Shown here in pieces: positions 49,826 through 58,506 of a stretch of DNA of 64,000 nt (within the stretch, counting starts at the first letter, position 1; every line of letters begins with the position of its first letter). The translations under genes and the position numbers were made by a program. The stretch is from Bacteroidetes bacterium UBA1935 (GTDB lineage: Bacteria > Bacteroidota > Bacteroidia > Chitinophagales > Chitinophagaceae), in NCBI GenBank assembly GCA_002337045.1, contig DDFF01000007.1:62001-126000 (forward strand). The letters are read 5' to 3'. The notes beneath the pieces are model-generated. The model was not told the DNA's origin and searched no databases. It worked only from the letters and a program-made list of their open reading frames with translations.

Positions 49826-51400
49826 TTAGCGGGCAATGTTCACCGCGCGCAGTTCGCGTATTACGGTTACTTTTACTTGTCCCGGGTATTGCATTTCCTT
49901 CTGTATTTTGTCTGCAATCTCGAAAGAGAGGCGTGTGCTGTCTGCATCGCTTACTTTTTCAGCTTCTACTATCACGCGCAGTTCGCGGCCTGCTTGTATA
50001 GCGTAAGCTTTCTCAACACCGTTGTAAGCCATTGCCAATGCTTCCAGATCTTTGATACGTTGCAGATAGCTTTGCATCATTTCGCGACGCGCACCAGGCC
50101 TTGCACCGCTGATGGCATCACAAGCCTGTATGATAGGGCTGATGATATAAGTCATTTCCATCTCATCGTGGTGCGCACCTATGGCGTTTACGATGGCAGG
50201 ATGTTCGCCACATTTCTCAGCCAGTTTAGCACCCAGCAACGCATGGCTCAGTTCTGTTTCTTCATCAGGCACTTTACCTATATCATGGAGAAGGCCAGCA
50301 CGTTTAGCCAGTTTCACTACTTTCTGTCCAAGACCCAGTTCAGCTGCCATGATACCGCAAAGGTTGGCAGTTTCTTTAGAGTGCATCAACAGGTTCTGGC
50401 CATAAGAAGAGCGGAAGCGCATTTTACCTACCATACGCACCAGGTCTTTGTGCAGACCGTGGATTCCCAGTTCTATAATAGTTCGTTCGCCTATTTCCAG
50501 TACTTGTTCTTCCAGTTGCTTTTTGGTTTTCTCCACCACTTCTTCGATACGTGCAGGGTGTATACGGCCATCCTGTACAAGGCGTTGCAGCGACAGGCGT
50601 GCTACCTCGCGGCGTAGCGGATCGAAACAGCTCAATACAATTGCCTCAGGTGTATCGTCTATTATAAGGTCAACACCGGTTGCTGCTTCCAGCGCACGAA
50701 TGTTACGACCCTCACGGCCAATGATCTGACCTTTGATTTCGTCACTTTCCAGATTGAATACAGTGATGGCATTTTCGATAGTCTGCTCAGCACCTGTACG
50801 TTGTATAGTCTGGATGATAATTTTCTTAGCTTCTTTAGATGCGTTTTGCTTCGCCTCTTCCATTATCTCCTTCACATGTGCCATAGCAGCTGTACGGGCT
50901 TCTTCTTTCACAGCCTCCATCAACTCAGCCTTTGCTTCTTCAGCACTCAGATTGGCTACTTTCTCCAGACGCTTGATGTGTTCTTCCTGATGGCGTTCCA
51001 GTTCGCTGCGTTTGATGTTTACAGCTTCCAGTTGCGCATCCAGCTTTTCCTTCAGTTGCTGGTTTTCGTTAGTCTGCTTTTGCAGTGCAGCGTTCTTATC
51101 GTTTACGCTTTGTTGTTGTTGCTTAATGCGCGCTTCGGCTTCGGCTATTTTTTGGTTACGTTGTAGTGCTTCTTTTTCGTGTTCGCTCTTCAGTTGTTGA
51201 AAATGCTCTTTAGCTTCCAGTATTTTTTCTTTTTTCAGCGCTTCGGCTTTGTCCTTAGCTGCTTCTACTATCTTGCCTGCTGTCAGTTCTGCTTCTTCAA
51301 CCTGTTTTTGTGTGTTTTTTGCGAATAAGAATTTACCTAAAATGATACCTATTAATATAGCCGCTACCGCCACGACGGCAACGATAATTGTTGAATCCAT
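49826..51400 (-). CDS. rny: Ribonuclease Y
   Basis: A 524-residue RNase Y: N-terminal membrane helix (about 3-25), a long Gln/Lys/Glu coiled coil (about 30-205), KH domain (IIGREGRNIRALEAATGVDLIIDDTPEAIVLSCF), and an HD phosphohydrolase domain (GLLHDIGKVPDEE; GAHHDEMEMTYI). It initiates mRNA decay at the membrane. Normal length. 3' end near a bidirectional terminator. Upstream, 51401-51608 contains no gene or clear promoter. Confidence 0.96.
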   Translation of the reverse strand: MDSTIIVAVVAVAAILIGIILGKFLFAKNTQKQVEEAELTAGKIVEAAKDKAEALKKEKILEAKEHFQQLKSEHEKEALQRNQKIAEAEARIKQQQQSVNDKNAALQKQTNENQQLKEKLDAQLEAVNIKRSELERHQEEHIKRLEKVANLSAEEAKAELMEAVKEEARTAAMAHVKEIMEEAKQNASKEAKKIIIQTIQRTGAEQTIENAITVFNLESDEIKGQIIGREGRNIRALEAATGVDLIIDDTPEAIVLSCFDPLRREVARLSLQRLVQDGRIHPARIEEVVEKTKKQLEEQVLEIGERTIIELGIHGLHKDLVRMVGKMRFRSSYGQNLLMHSKETANLCGIMAAELGLGQKVVKLAKRAGLLHDIGKVPDEETELSHALLGAKLAEKCGEHPAIVNAIGAHHDEMEMTYIISPIIQACDAISGARPGARREMMQSYLQRIKDLEALAMAYNGVEKAYAIQAGRELRVIVEAEKVSDADSTRLSFEIADKIQKEMQYPGQVKVTVIRELRAVNIAR

Positions 51401-51608
51401 AATGTTGTTTAACTTTTGCTTTTAGTCCGTTAGTTTATTCCATTTTTATTCGGCCTTTTCCTTAGTTATTAATTATATATATATTAAATAATACGGTTTG
51501 GCTTCATTAGCCTGCTAAGTTAAGAAAAGATTTCGGTTAAGGAAATGGCGATTGGGCTGCCATATATGGTTTTAACACCGTAATATTGTACCACACAGCG
51601 AATACATA

Positions 51609-52394
51609 ATGGTTTTATCATATGCATATTGCAACGTATCTGAAATGCCTATGCGCAGCGAGCCAAGCCACAGCGCAGAACAGGTAAACCAGATGCTATA
51701 TGGCGAACGTTGCGAGATATTGGAAATTAACGAGAAGGACTGGGCAAGAATACGTTGCGAATGGGACGGATATGAAGGTTGGTGCCGTTTTGGCCAGCTT
51801 TCTATGGTATCGCTGAAGGAATACAGAAAAGCCCCGAAAGCGGTGGCATTCTCCCTGAAAAGCAAGCTTGTGTTTGAACAGGGTGAGCAATGGCTACCTA
51901 TAGGCAGCGATTTATTTGGACTGAAGGGCGGCAAAGCTCCGCTCAATCTGCCTGAAGCCAAATTCCGTGGTAAAAGGCTACGCCAAGATAAAATGCAGCT
52001 TGATGAAAATAGCCTTAAAACTATGGCTATGAAGTACTTACATGCACCTTACCTGTGGGGTGGTCGCAGTATTTCTGGTATAGATTGTTCAGGTTTCACC
52101 CAGATGGTATACAAGCTGTGCGGCAAAGCCATTTCGCGCGATGCCAGCCAACAGGCTAACGAGGGCATTGCTGTAGACTTTTTGCAACATGCGCAGTGTG
52201 GCGACCTTGCATTCTTCAACAATGCAGATGGTAAAATAGTACACGTGGGTATGTTGCTGGATCATGATACCATTATACATGCCACAGAAACCAGCGGACG
52301 TGTGGTTATAGATCGTATAGACCAAGGGGGTATCATCAGTGTGGGACTGCGCAAACGCACCCACCAACTACGCCTGATAAAGCGTTTCTTTTAG
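51609..52394 (+). CDS. NlpC/P60 (C40) cell-wall peptidase with SH3-like domain
   Basis: A 261-residue protein: an SH3b-like domain in residues 1-80 (VNQMLYGERCEILEINEKDWARIRCEWDGYEGWC), a linker, and a C40 peptidase (about 135-250): catalytic Cys in GIDCSGFTQMVY, His in IVHVGML, and the third polar residue in IIHATETSG. It should cleave between D-Glu and diamino acid in wall peptides. No signal peptide, as for Bacteroidota endopeptidases that recycle imported muropeptides (established for related C40 enzymes). Convergent with a repeat protein, 6-bp gap. Confidence 0.87.
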   Translation: MVLSYAYCNVSEMPMRSEPSHSAEQVNQMLYGERCEILEINEKDWARIRCEWDGYEGWCRFGQLSMVSLKEYRKAPKAVAFSLKSKLVFEQGEQWLPIGSDLFGLKGGKAPLNLPEAKFRGKRLRQDKMQLDENSLKTMAMKYLHAPYLWGGRSISGIDCSGFTQMVYKLCGKAISRDASQQANEGIAVDFLQHAQCGDLAFFNNADGKIVHVGMLLDHDTIIHATETSGRVVIDRIDQGGIISVGLRKRTHQLRLIKRFF

Positions 52395-52400
52395 ACAGGA

Positions 52401-53483
52401 TTAATCGTACTCGTTGCCTTTGTGGTAAATGCGGAACATGTTCATACCTATCTGGTATTTGAGCACGTCGTAATTGATTTCCCAATTTTCAAGTTCGGCA
52501 TTGGTAACATCATATATCTCGCCTTCTGTAAAGAGGCGCAGCATGCCTATTCTGTTTACGTAAGCAACAGAATTGTATTGCATCACATACTTATCCGGAT
52601 AATAGCTTTCTAAAGAATAGATATTGCCTTTGTAGAATACTTTGAAATAGCCGCTCTGATCTCTGTACGCAACCATGTTATCTGCAACACGCAGGTCTTG
52701 CGGAGAGAAGAAGCCTATGGTACGAACACTATCGCCATAGAAAATCTTGAAATAACCATCTGTTGATACAAATGCCACAACATTATCACCTGCCTGATAG
52801 GTTTGTGGCGGAAAGTCTTCTACAACAAATGTCTGTCCGCTGTGAAAGATTTTGAATTGCCTGTTTATATCCTGATATGCAACTGTATTGCGGCCAACCT
52901 CAAAACTGCTAACAGCATAGTTTTCTTGTTCCAGTATCTGCCCATGATAGAATATGCGGAACTGGTTTGCATAGTTATCATACGCTACTATGTTATCAGA
53001 CACTTTAATAACCTCTAGCGGCGTGCCTGCCAGAAAGCCTTCTATAGGATATACATTGCCTTCGTAATACGCTTTATACTCGCTGCGAACCCCGTCAAAA
53101 AACAGGACAACACTGTCGCCCATAAAGTATTGCGTGCAGAAGGTAGAGAGGTTTTTGATATTGCCTTTGTCAAATACATTCAACGATTTACTGTTCAGAA
53201 AAGTGACCAGATTATCACTTACTTTAAACTCGTTCGTAAACCCGATGTTGACAGTCTTAACACCACCGCCGTAGTATATTTTGAATGAACGTGTATTATC
53301 AAGATATGGTATGGTAATCTTGCCCACTTTCACCTCTGTAGGCTGCAGGTAGTCTACTTTACGTATCATGCCCTTGTCCCAGACCATTACCTGATTTTGC
53401 ATATTGACGTAGCACGCCAGTTGCGCATTGGTCGTAAATCCGAAGCAGAGTATCAATAAGACAATCAGAGAAACACGGGGCAT
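52401..53483 (-). CDS. Secreted protein made of about ten 35-residue repeats
   Basis: A 360-residue protein with signal peptide (about 1-20), then tandem units of about 35 residues: VxDNxVAYxDxxxxFKIFYxGxxxxLExFxPxxxxV. The clearest copies start with DNIVAY, NTVAYQ, DNVVAF, DNMVAY and NSVAY (about residues 165-330); earlier and later copies are more degenerate. The FKIFYxG hairpin and spacing suggest a beta-propeller or beta-solenoid. No sorting domain, so periplasmic or surface-associated. I know no named family; the repeat resembles WG-type repeats only loosely. Confidence 0.7.
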   Translation of the reverse strand: MPRVSLIVLLILCFGFTTNAQLACYVNMQNQVMVWDKGMIRKVDYLQPTEVKVGKITIPYLDNTRSFKIYYGGGVKTVNIGFTNEFKVSDNLVTFLNSKSLNVFDKGNIKNLSTFCTQYFMGDSVVLFFDGVRSEYKAYYEGNVYPIEGFLAGTPLEVIKVSDNIVAYDNYANQFRIFYHGQILEQENYAVSSFEVGRNTVAYQDINRQFKIFHSGQTFVVEDFPPQTYQAGDNVVAFVSTDGYFKIFYGDSVRTIGFFSPQDLRVADNMVAYRDQSGYFKVFYKGNIYSLESYYPDKYVMQYNSVAYVNRIGMLRLFTEGEIYDVTNAELENWEINYDVLKYQIGMNMFRIYHKGNEYD

Positions 53484-53511
53484 ACTTGGTATTTGTATGC
53501 TAAAGTAAAAT

Positions 53512-53611
53512 AAAAAAGCCGACCTGAGAACAGGCCAGCCCCTATAAACCCTATCACCATGAAAACTTCTTATGATAGAACGCCGAAGCGTTATATGGTA
53601 TCAGATTTTAT
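53512..53611 (-). ncRNA. Candidate small RNA gene, about 100 nt
   Basis: On the minus strand a full promoter (TTG at 53646-53644, 20 bp, TACATTTG at 53623-53616) is followed by an RNA ending in an intrinsic terminator: GCUGGCCUG-UUCU-CAGGUCGGC (53539-53518, two G-U pairs) then UUUUUU. The RNA contains AACGC-UUCG-GCGUU (53594-53581), a cUUCGg tetraloop hairpin, and CUAUCA/UGAUAG arms (53578 to 53551) enclosing a 16-nt loop. It lies between infC and an unrelated gene, with no reading frame on that strand. Possibly related to Bacteroidota motif RNAs such as Flavo-1 (not checked). Confidence 0.7.
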
Positions 53612-53615
53612 AATG

Positions 53616-53646
53616 CAAATGTAAGAAGGGTTTTAATTTAAAACAA
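53616..53646 (-). promoter_or_regulatory. Promoter of the small RNA
   Basis: TTG (53646-53644), 20-bp spacer, TACATTTG (53623-53616) on the minus strand. Among the best promoter matches in the window. Confidence 0.85.
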
Positions 53647-53685
53647 GTTTCTTACAAAATTTTAATCTGTGTTATTAACAGAATA

Positions 53686-54240
53686 TTATTTCTTTTTCTT
53701 AGGCGTAAAGATAGCTAACATCCTACGTCCCTCCATTTTAGGCATCGATTCCAAAGAGCCTACTTCTGCCAATCTCTCAGCAAACTTTAACAAAAGCAAC
53801 TCGCCCCTTTCCTGAAACATGATAGCACGGCCTTTGAATTGCACATAGCATTTCACCTTGTTGCCTTCCTGCAGGAATTTCTCTGCGTGTTTTGCTTTGA
53901 AGTCGAAATCGTGCTCATCCGTATTTGGTGTAAAACGGATTTCCTTCAGTTCAGACTGCTTAGACTTTGCCTTCTGTTCTTTATCCTTCTTCTTCTTTTC
54001 GTAGAGGAACTTTTTGTAGTCGATAAGACGACACACAGGAGGAACTGCATTCGGAGAAATCTCTACCAGATCTACTTCCTGCTCTTGTGCAAGCCTCAAT
54101 GCATCTTCCAGTTTGTAGACAGCAGGCTCTATGCCCTCGCCTATCAGACGCACTTCCTGTGCAGTGATTTCACGGTTTAAACGATGTTCGTTTTGTGGTA
54201 CTCTCGGTCTAAAGTATGGTCCTTTACTTCTTCTTTGCAT
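53686..54240 (-). CDS. infC: Translation initiation factor IF-3
   Basis: A 184-residue IF-3: N-domain (ITAQEVRLIGEGIE, LAQEQEVDLVEISPNAVPPVCRLIDY), a Lys-rich linker (KKKKDKEQK) and C-domain (FTPNTDEHDFDFKAKHAEKFLQEGNKVKCYVQFKGRA). Start is an ATG, not the AUU found in some bacteria. The usual downstream genes rpmI and rplT are absent; a small RNA gene follows instead. It lies 87 bp downstream of thrS and has its own -7 boxes. Confidence 0.96.
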   Translation of the reverse strand: MQRRSKGPYFRPRVPQNEHRLNREITAQEVRLIGEGIEPAVYKLEDALRLAQEQEVDLVEISPNAVPPVCRLIDYKKFLYEKKKKDKEQKAKSKQSELKEIRFTPNTDEHDFDFKAKHAEKFLQEGNKVKCYVQFKGRAIMFQERGELLLLKFAERLAEVGSLESMPKMEGRRMLAIFTPKKKK

Positions 54241-54263
54241 TAATGATTATTAATAAATGATGG

Positions 54264-54293
54264 CAAAAATAGTGTATTTACAATTCAAATGTA
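54264..54293 (-). promoter_or_regulatory. Two candidate -7 elements of infC
   Basis: TATTTTTG (54271-54264) and TACATTTG (54293-54286) on the minus strand lie in the thrS-infC gap. Neither has a good -33. The second overlaps a palindrome (54287-54320). Confidence 0.45.
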
Positions 54294-54320
54294 TATGAAC
54301 AGCCATGTTTATATACATTT
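54287..54320. promoter_or_regulatory. Long interrupted palindrome in the thrS-infC gap
   Basis: AAATGTATAT (54287-54296) and ATATACATTT (54311-54320) are exact reverse complements, with AACA/TGTT inside. There is no U-tract, so it is not a normal terminator; an operator or a weak attenuator is possible. Confidence 0.5.
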
Positions 54321-54327
54321 AAAACAG

Positions 54328-56274
54328 CTATTTTTTGCCGCTAATCTGCTCTTTTACAGTGTTTGTTATTTCAGTTATGAATTCCTGTAGTGGTAATGTT
54401 CCTTTATCACCTTCGCCATGTTTGCGCACCGCTACCATGCCTTCGTTCATTTCCTTCTCGCCCACTACCAGCATATAAGGCACTTTCATCAGCTCTGTAT
54501 CGCGTATTTTCTTGCCTATTTTCTCGTTGCGGTCATCTACTTCGGCCCTGATGCCTTCTGCTTTCAGTGCTTTAGCTACCTGCTCTGCATATTCGCCAAA
54601 CTTATCGCTGATAGGCAATACTTTGAGCTGTACAGGAGCCAGCCACAAAGGCAGGTTACCACCGCAGTGTTCCAGCAATACGGCAATGAAGCGCTCCATA
54701 GAGCCAAACGGCGCGCGGTGTATCATTACCGGGCGTTTACGGCTGTTATCGCTGTCTACATATTCCAGTTCAAAGCGTTCAGGCAGGTTATAGTCTACCT
54801 GTATCGTGCCCAACTGCCAGCTACGTCCCAGTGCATCCTTCACCATGAAGTCGAGCTTAGGGCCATAGAATGCAGCCTCGCCATATTCTACAACAGTATT
54901 AAGGCCTTTTTCGGCAGCAGCCTGTATGATAGCTTGTTCTGCTATCTGCCAGTTTTCTTCGCTACCTATATACTTGCTGCGATCTTCTTTATCGCGCAGC
55001 GATACCTGTGCTGTAAAGTTTTGGAAATCGAGCGATGTAAATACATACATCACCAGATCTATTACTTTCTTAAACTCTTCCAATACCTGATCAGGACGGC
55101 AGAAAAGGTGCGCATCATCCTGGGTAAAGCCGCGTACACGTGTCAGACCATGCAATTCGCCCGACTGCTCGTAACGGTATACCGTACCAAACTCTGCAAG
55201 ACGCAAAGGCAGGTCTTTGTAAGAGCGTGGAGATGTTTTGTATATCTCGCAGTGGTGCGGACAGTTCATCGGCTTCAGCATAAACTCTTCACCCTCTTGT
55301 GGTGTAGTTATAGGGCGGAAGCTATCCTTACCGTATTTTTCCCAGTGGCCTGATGTTACATACAACTGCTTGCTACCTATATGCGGCGTGATAACAGGCA
55401 AATAACCTGTATCTAACTGTGCTTTTTGCAGGAATTGCTGCAGGCGTTCGCGCAGCATAGCACCTTTAGGCAACCATAAAGGCAAACCACTACCTACTTT
55501 TTCAGAGAATGCAAACAGTTCCAGTTCTTTACCCAGCTTGCGGTGGTCGCGTTTCTTCGCTTCTTCCAGCAGGGCTATGTGTTCGTCCAGTTCTTTCTGT
55601 GCAGGGAATGTTACACCGTAAATACGTGTAAGCATTTTGTTCTTTTCATTACCCCTCCAGTATGCACCGGCAATATTCATCAGCTTGATGGCCTTGATGA
55701 AACCTGTATGCGGAATGTGTGGCCCGCGGCACAGGTCTGTAAAACCACCTTGTGTATAGAAAGTTATCTGCCCGTCTTCCAAACCTTCAATCAATTCCAG
55801 TTTGTATGGATCTTGCTTGTCTGTAAAATATGCTACCGCATCGCCCTTGCTAACATCTTTGCGTGTGTACACGCTATTGTTCTTAGCAAGTTCCTTCATT
55901 TTGTCTTCTATCTTCTTCAGGTCTTCTTCTTTGATAACCCTGTTATCTCCAAGGTCTATATCGTAATAAAAGCCTGTTTCAATAGAAGGGCCGATACCCA
56001 GCTTCACACCGGGATAGAGTGCTTCCAGCGCTTCTGCCATGAGGTGAGCAGATGAGTGCCAGAATGTAGATTTACCTTCTTTATTATCCCACGTCAACAG
56101 TTTCAGGCTTGCATCGCTATTGATAGGGCGGGAAGCATCCCAAACCTCGCCATTCACCTCTGCAGCCAGCACTTTGCGTGCCAGCCCTTCGCTGATGGAT
56201 TTTGCCACATCCATGGCCGATACCCCTTCCTGATACTCGCGTACGGCTCCGTCGGGTAGTGTAATATGTATCAT
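54328..56274 (-). CDS. thrS: Threonyl-tRNA synthetase
   Basis: A 648-residue class II synthetase: TGS domain (1-60), editing/SAD domain with HSSAHLMAEAL (HxxxH) and LCRGPHIPHTG, class II core with TRVRGFTQDDAHLFC (motif 2) and a C-terminal anticodon domain (APVQLKVLPISDKF...). Normal length. It precedes infC in the same orientation, a conserved pair. Editing-site Cys and His are present, so mischarged Ser-tRNA can be cleared. Confidence 0.97.
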   Translation of the reverse strand: MIHITLPDGAVREYQEGVSAMDVAKSISEGLARKVLAAEVNGEVWDASRPINSDASLKLLTWDNKEGKSTFWHSSAHLMAEALEALYPGVKLGIGPSIETGFYYDIDLGDNRVIKEEDLKKIEDKMKELAKNNSVYTRKDVSKGDAVAYFTDKQDPYKLELIEGLEDGQITFYTQGGFTDLCRGPHIPHTGFIKAIKLMNIAGAYWRGNEKNKMLTRIYGVTFPAQKELDEHIALLEEAKKRDHRKLGKELELFAFSEKVGSGLPLWLPKGAMLRERLQQFLQKAQLDTGYLPVITPHIGSKQLYVTSGHWEKYGKDSFRPITTPQEGEEFMLKPMNCPHHCEIYKTSPRSYKDLPLRLAEFGTVYRYEQSGELHGLTRVRGFTQDDAHLFCRPDQVLEEFKKVIDLVMYVFTSLDFQNFTAQVSLRDKEDRSKYIGSEENWQIAEQAIIQAAAEKGLNTVVEYGEAAFYGPKLDFMVKDALGRSWQLGTIQVDYNLPERFELEYVDSDNSRKRPVMIHRAPFGSMERFIAVLLEHCGGNLPLWLAPVQLKVLPISDKFGEYAEQVAKALKAEGIRAEVDDRNEKIGKKIRDTELMKVPYMLVVGEKEMNEGMVAVRKHGEGDKGTLPLQEFITEITNTVKEQISGKK

Positions 56275-56304
56275 AAACTATTGATAATCGTTATTAATTG
56301 GTTG

Positions 56305-56312
56305 CAAATGTA
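56305..56312 (-). promoter_or_regulatory. -7 element of thrS
   Basis: The minus strand reads TACATTTG, 30 bp before the ATG at 56274. The -33 position is a T-run without TTG. Confidence 0.55.
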
Positions 56313-56335
56313 CGAATTGCCTTCGTGGATATAAA

Positions 56336-56364
56336 AAACCCACCGATATAGTACCGGTGGGTTT
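56336..56364 (-). terminator. Terminator of the ABC/LolA/lipoprotein cluster
   Basis: AAACCCACCG (56336-56345) and CGGTGGGTTT (56355-56364) form a 10-bp stem; the minus strand continues with TTTT. It separates the lipoprotein gene from thrS. Confidence 0.85.
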
Positions 56365-56382
56365 ATGACATAAGTTTGCCGG

Positions 56383-56898
56383 TTACTTTTTCTTGAATTT
56401 AAACGTATTCTTTACCGTTATGCTATCGGTAGACGTAGAATTTTTCTGTATTTTTTTACGAAATACAAATGAAAACTCATCATCTTTAAAGTACAGTATA
56501 TCTGCGTTTACATCTACACCAAACAGATTGTACAACCCGTAGATATAGAACTTGGTATCAGCATCTCTGAAGCCCCATGTAAAATCGATGAAAGCCGGTT
56601 CATTTGACACACAGTTTTCAGCACCTGTAACGTGTACGCCGCTGAAGTTTTCTTTAAACTGAATTTTATCGTCTTTGTAGCAAGATGGTCTATCGTATGT
56701 TTCCGCACCGTTTTCATAACGCTTCCATGCACCTACTATTTCAGAATCAGCACCATTAGTATCAAGATACGTAACCATGATTGTATCTACCACCCAGTCT
56801 GACGCACGTAGTTTTTCCTGCTTAGATTGCGGTACTTCTACCTTTTTGCAGGAAGCAATCGTCAATAATGAGAATACAATCAGTAAACAATATTTCAT
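56383..56898 (-). CDS. Lipocalin-like lipoprotein
   Basis: A 171-residue lipoprotein: hydrophobic segment, IASC with lipidated Cys17, then SDWVVDTIMVTYLDTNG and strand-like segments with KIQFKENFSGVHV and YFKDDEFSFVFRKK, the look of small lipocalin-like Bacteroidota lipoproteins. Two further cysteines (SCYKD, AENCV) may form a disulfide. Position 70 bp after the LolA-like gene in the same orientation suggests it belongs to the same transcription unit. Confidence 0.7.
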   Translation of the reverse strand: MKYCLLIVFSLLTIASCKKVEVPQSKQEKLRASDWVVDTIMVTYLDTNGADSEIVGAWKRYENGAETYDRPSCYKDDKIQFKENFSGVHVTGAENCVSNEPAFIDFTWGFRDADTKFYIYGLYNLFGVDVNADILYFKDDEFSFVFRKKIQKNSTSTDSITVKNTFKFKKK

Positions 56899-56968
56899 AA
56901 TAAAGTATCGTATTATCCCCTAAAACTAAACAATATATTGATGTTGCAAAAGGTTTTAGGCTGAAAAT

Positions 56969-57679
56969 TTATTTCTTCTTTTCAGTAAAGACATTGTCTG
57001 CAATGCCTTTATTAACTGTATAGTCCAGATAATTAATTAATATTTTCCCCTTTTTCATTTTGCCCTTTTCTTCGGGTTTGGGTGCAGGCTGCTGATTGGT
57101 TTCATAATCCATTGTTACTCCTTTGGGCAGCTTGAAGTCCTTTACATCCAGATAGAATGTTACCCTATCGGGTAGTGCCAGTCTTTCAAACTTGCCAAAT
57201 TCCAGTTCCATTTTCACAGTACCATTATCGCGGGTAGTGGTTTCTGTCTTTAATGCTAACAGCCTTTTTTCATCTACCCATATTTTAGATAGTACTATAT
57301 CACCTTCGGTATCAGGTATTACCTTCAGCACACGTACAGGTATGCCTTTTATATTGTCTGCACCCGCGTCAATTACGGTAGCACCAGATGCAGGCAATAG
57401 GTTATTGACCGTCATATTGATGCTGTTTTTGGGCAGAATAGAAATGCCCCCGTTACGTTCCAGCTTCATCTTATCGGGTGCTTTGAAGTAGAGCTTGCCC
57501 TTTAGCTTTGGCACTTTTATGAAGGACACATCAATCTTCATGTCTACCGTTGCTACGTAGTCTTTTACCGCATCTATTTTGCTCCTCAGCTTCGTAAACA
57601 ACATGTTTGCTTCCATCTGCTGTGCAGATGCAACAGACGCAACCATACTGAACAAGCCTACCAATAATACCTTCCTCAT
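56969..57679 (-). CDS. LolA-like outer-membrane lipoprotein-sorting family protein
   Basis: A 236-residue periplasmic protein: signal peptide (about 1-19, ASAQ), then a LolA/LolB-type beta-sheet fold (residues 25-225; KLKGKLYFKAPDKMKLER, VRVLKVIPDTEGDIVLSKIWVDEKRLLALKTE). It may carry lipids or lipoproteins between membranes. Its start overlaps the stop of the ABC permease gene by 4 bp (ATGA), so the two are translationally coupled, linking the LolA-like fold to this transporter. Confidence 0.75.
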   Translation of the reverse strand: MRKVLLVGLFSMVASVASAQQMEANMLFTKLRSKIDAVKDYVATVDMKIDVSFIKVPKLKGKLYFKAPDKMKLERNGGISILPKNSINMTVNNLLPASGATVIDAGADNIKGIPVRVLKVIPDTEGDIVLSKIWVDEKRLLALKTETTTRDNGTVKMELEFGKFERLALPDRVTFYLDVKDFKLPKGVTMDYETNQQPAPKPEEKGKMKKGKILINYLDYTVNKGIADNVFTEKKK

Positions 57680-58506
57680 GACTGAATATCTTTTTTATTG
57701 AACCACCAAATAGTAGCACCTACAAACAATACTGTATATATAGCCAATATGACTGCCGACCTTGTTATTGCCGCATATGGTACCGGGTCGTCAAAGAAGC
57801 CCTTCCACCCTATCATATGGGTGGTAAAGAGGTATCTGCTAATTGTATTGAAGATGGGCAAATCGAGCGTAGTGAAAATCATCAACACAACTATTACCCC
57901 CATTGTACCCATAATAGGGCCAATAGCATTATCTGCAAAGGAAGACAGGAACAATGCTAACGCAGAAACGGTAGACATGGCCAATGCGGCAAAACCAAAT
58001 GCTGCCAAATAACGCCACAAAACGTCATCCTTCAATATGATTACGAAAGAGTCGCTTTTAAGATTTATCAAATCGCCCGCACCGAATATAGAAACTGATA
58101 ATGCCAGCGCAATAACAGCCAACCATGTTATCAGCAATAAAGCATAGCAAACAGATGCAGTGTACTTTACCAATACAAGTCTGGTACGCGATACGGGCTT
58201 GGTAAGCAACAAGCGCATTGTGCCCATATTGGCTTCACCCGCAAGCACATCGCCCGCAACCAACGCTACCAGTAACGGTATCTGCACCAATAGTGATTGT
58301 AATATGATGTATGTAACAAGATACCCATTCAGTATGTTTCCTTTTACATCAAACTGTTCATTAACACCTTGTAATGCGAATGATATAAAGTTCTTACCAT
58401 CGGCAACCAAGGCTAACTGTATAACTAAAGCAAATGCTGTGATGATAGCAAAGCTGATATAAGTACGCGGACGTTTGAATATTTTATAGAGCTCAAGCCT
58501 TAGCAT
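57676..58506 (-). CDS. ABC-2-type transporter permease
   Basis: A 276-residue integral membrane protein with about six hydrophobic helices (SFAIITAFALVIQLAL, ILQSLLVQIPLLVALVAGDVLAGE, LAVIALALSVSIF, GFAALAMSTVSALALFL) and the ABC-2 signature in MRLLLTKPVSRTRLVLVKY. Start ATG 58506 overlaps the ATPase gene by 14 bp; a longer frame from 58578 lies over the ATPase. Function: export with the ATPase upstream; substrate unknown. Confidence 0.88.
   Translation of the reverse strand: MLRLELYKIFKRPRTYISFAIITAFALVIQLALVADGKNFISFALQGVNEQFDVKGNILNGYLVTYIILQSLLVQIPLLVALVAGDVLAGEANMGTMRLLLTKPVSRTRLVLVKYTASVCYALLLITWLAVIALALSVSIFGAGDLINLKSDSFVIILKDDVLWRYLAAFGFAALAMSTVSALALFLSSFADNAIGPIMGTMGVIVVLMIFTTLDLPIFNTISRYLFTTHMIGWKGFFDDPVPYAAITRSAVILAIYTVLFVGATIWWFNKKDIQS

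Noticed and set aside
53559..53624. Plus-strand 21-residue peptide frame (starts MKTSYDRTPKR)
   Set aside because: It lies exactly antisense to the small RNA, and all promoter and terminator signals are on the other strand.
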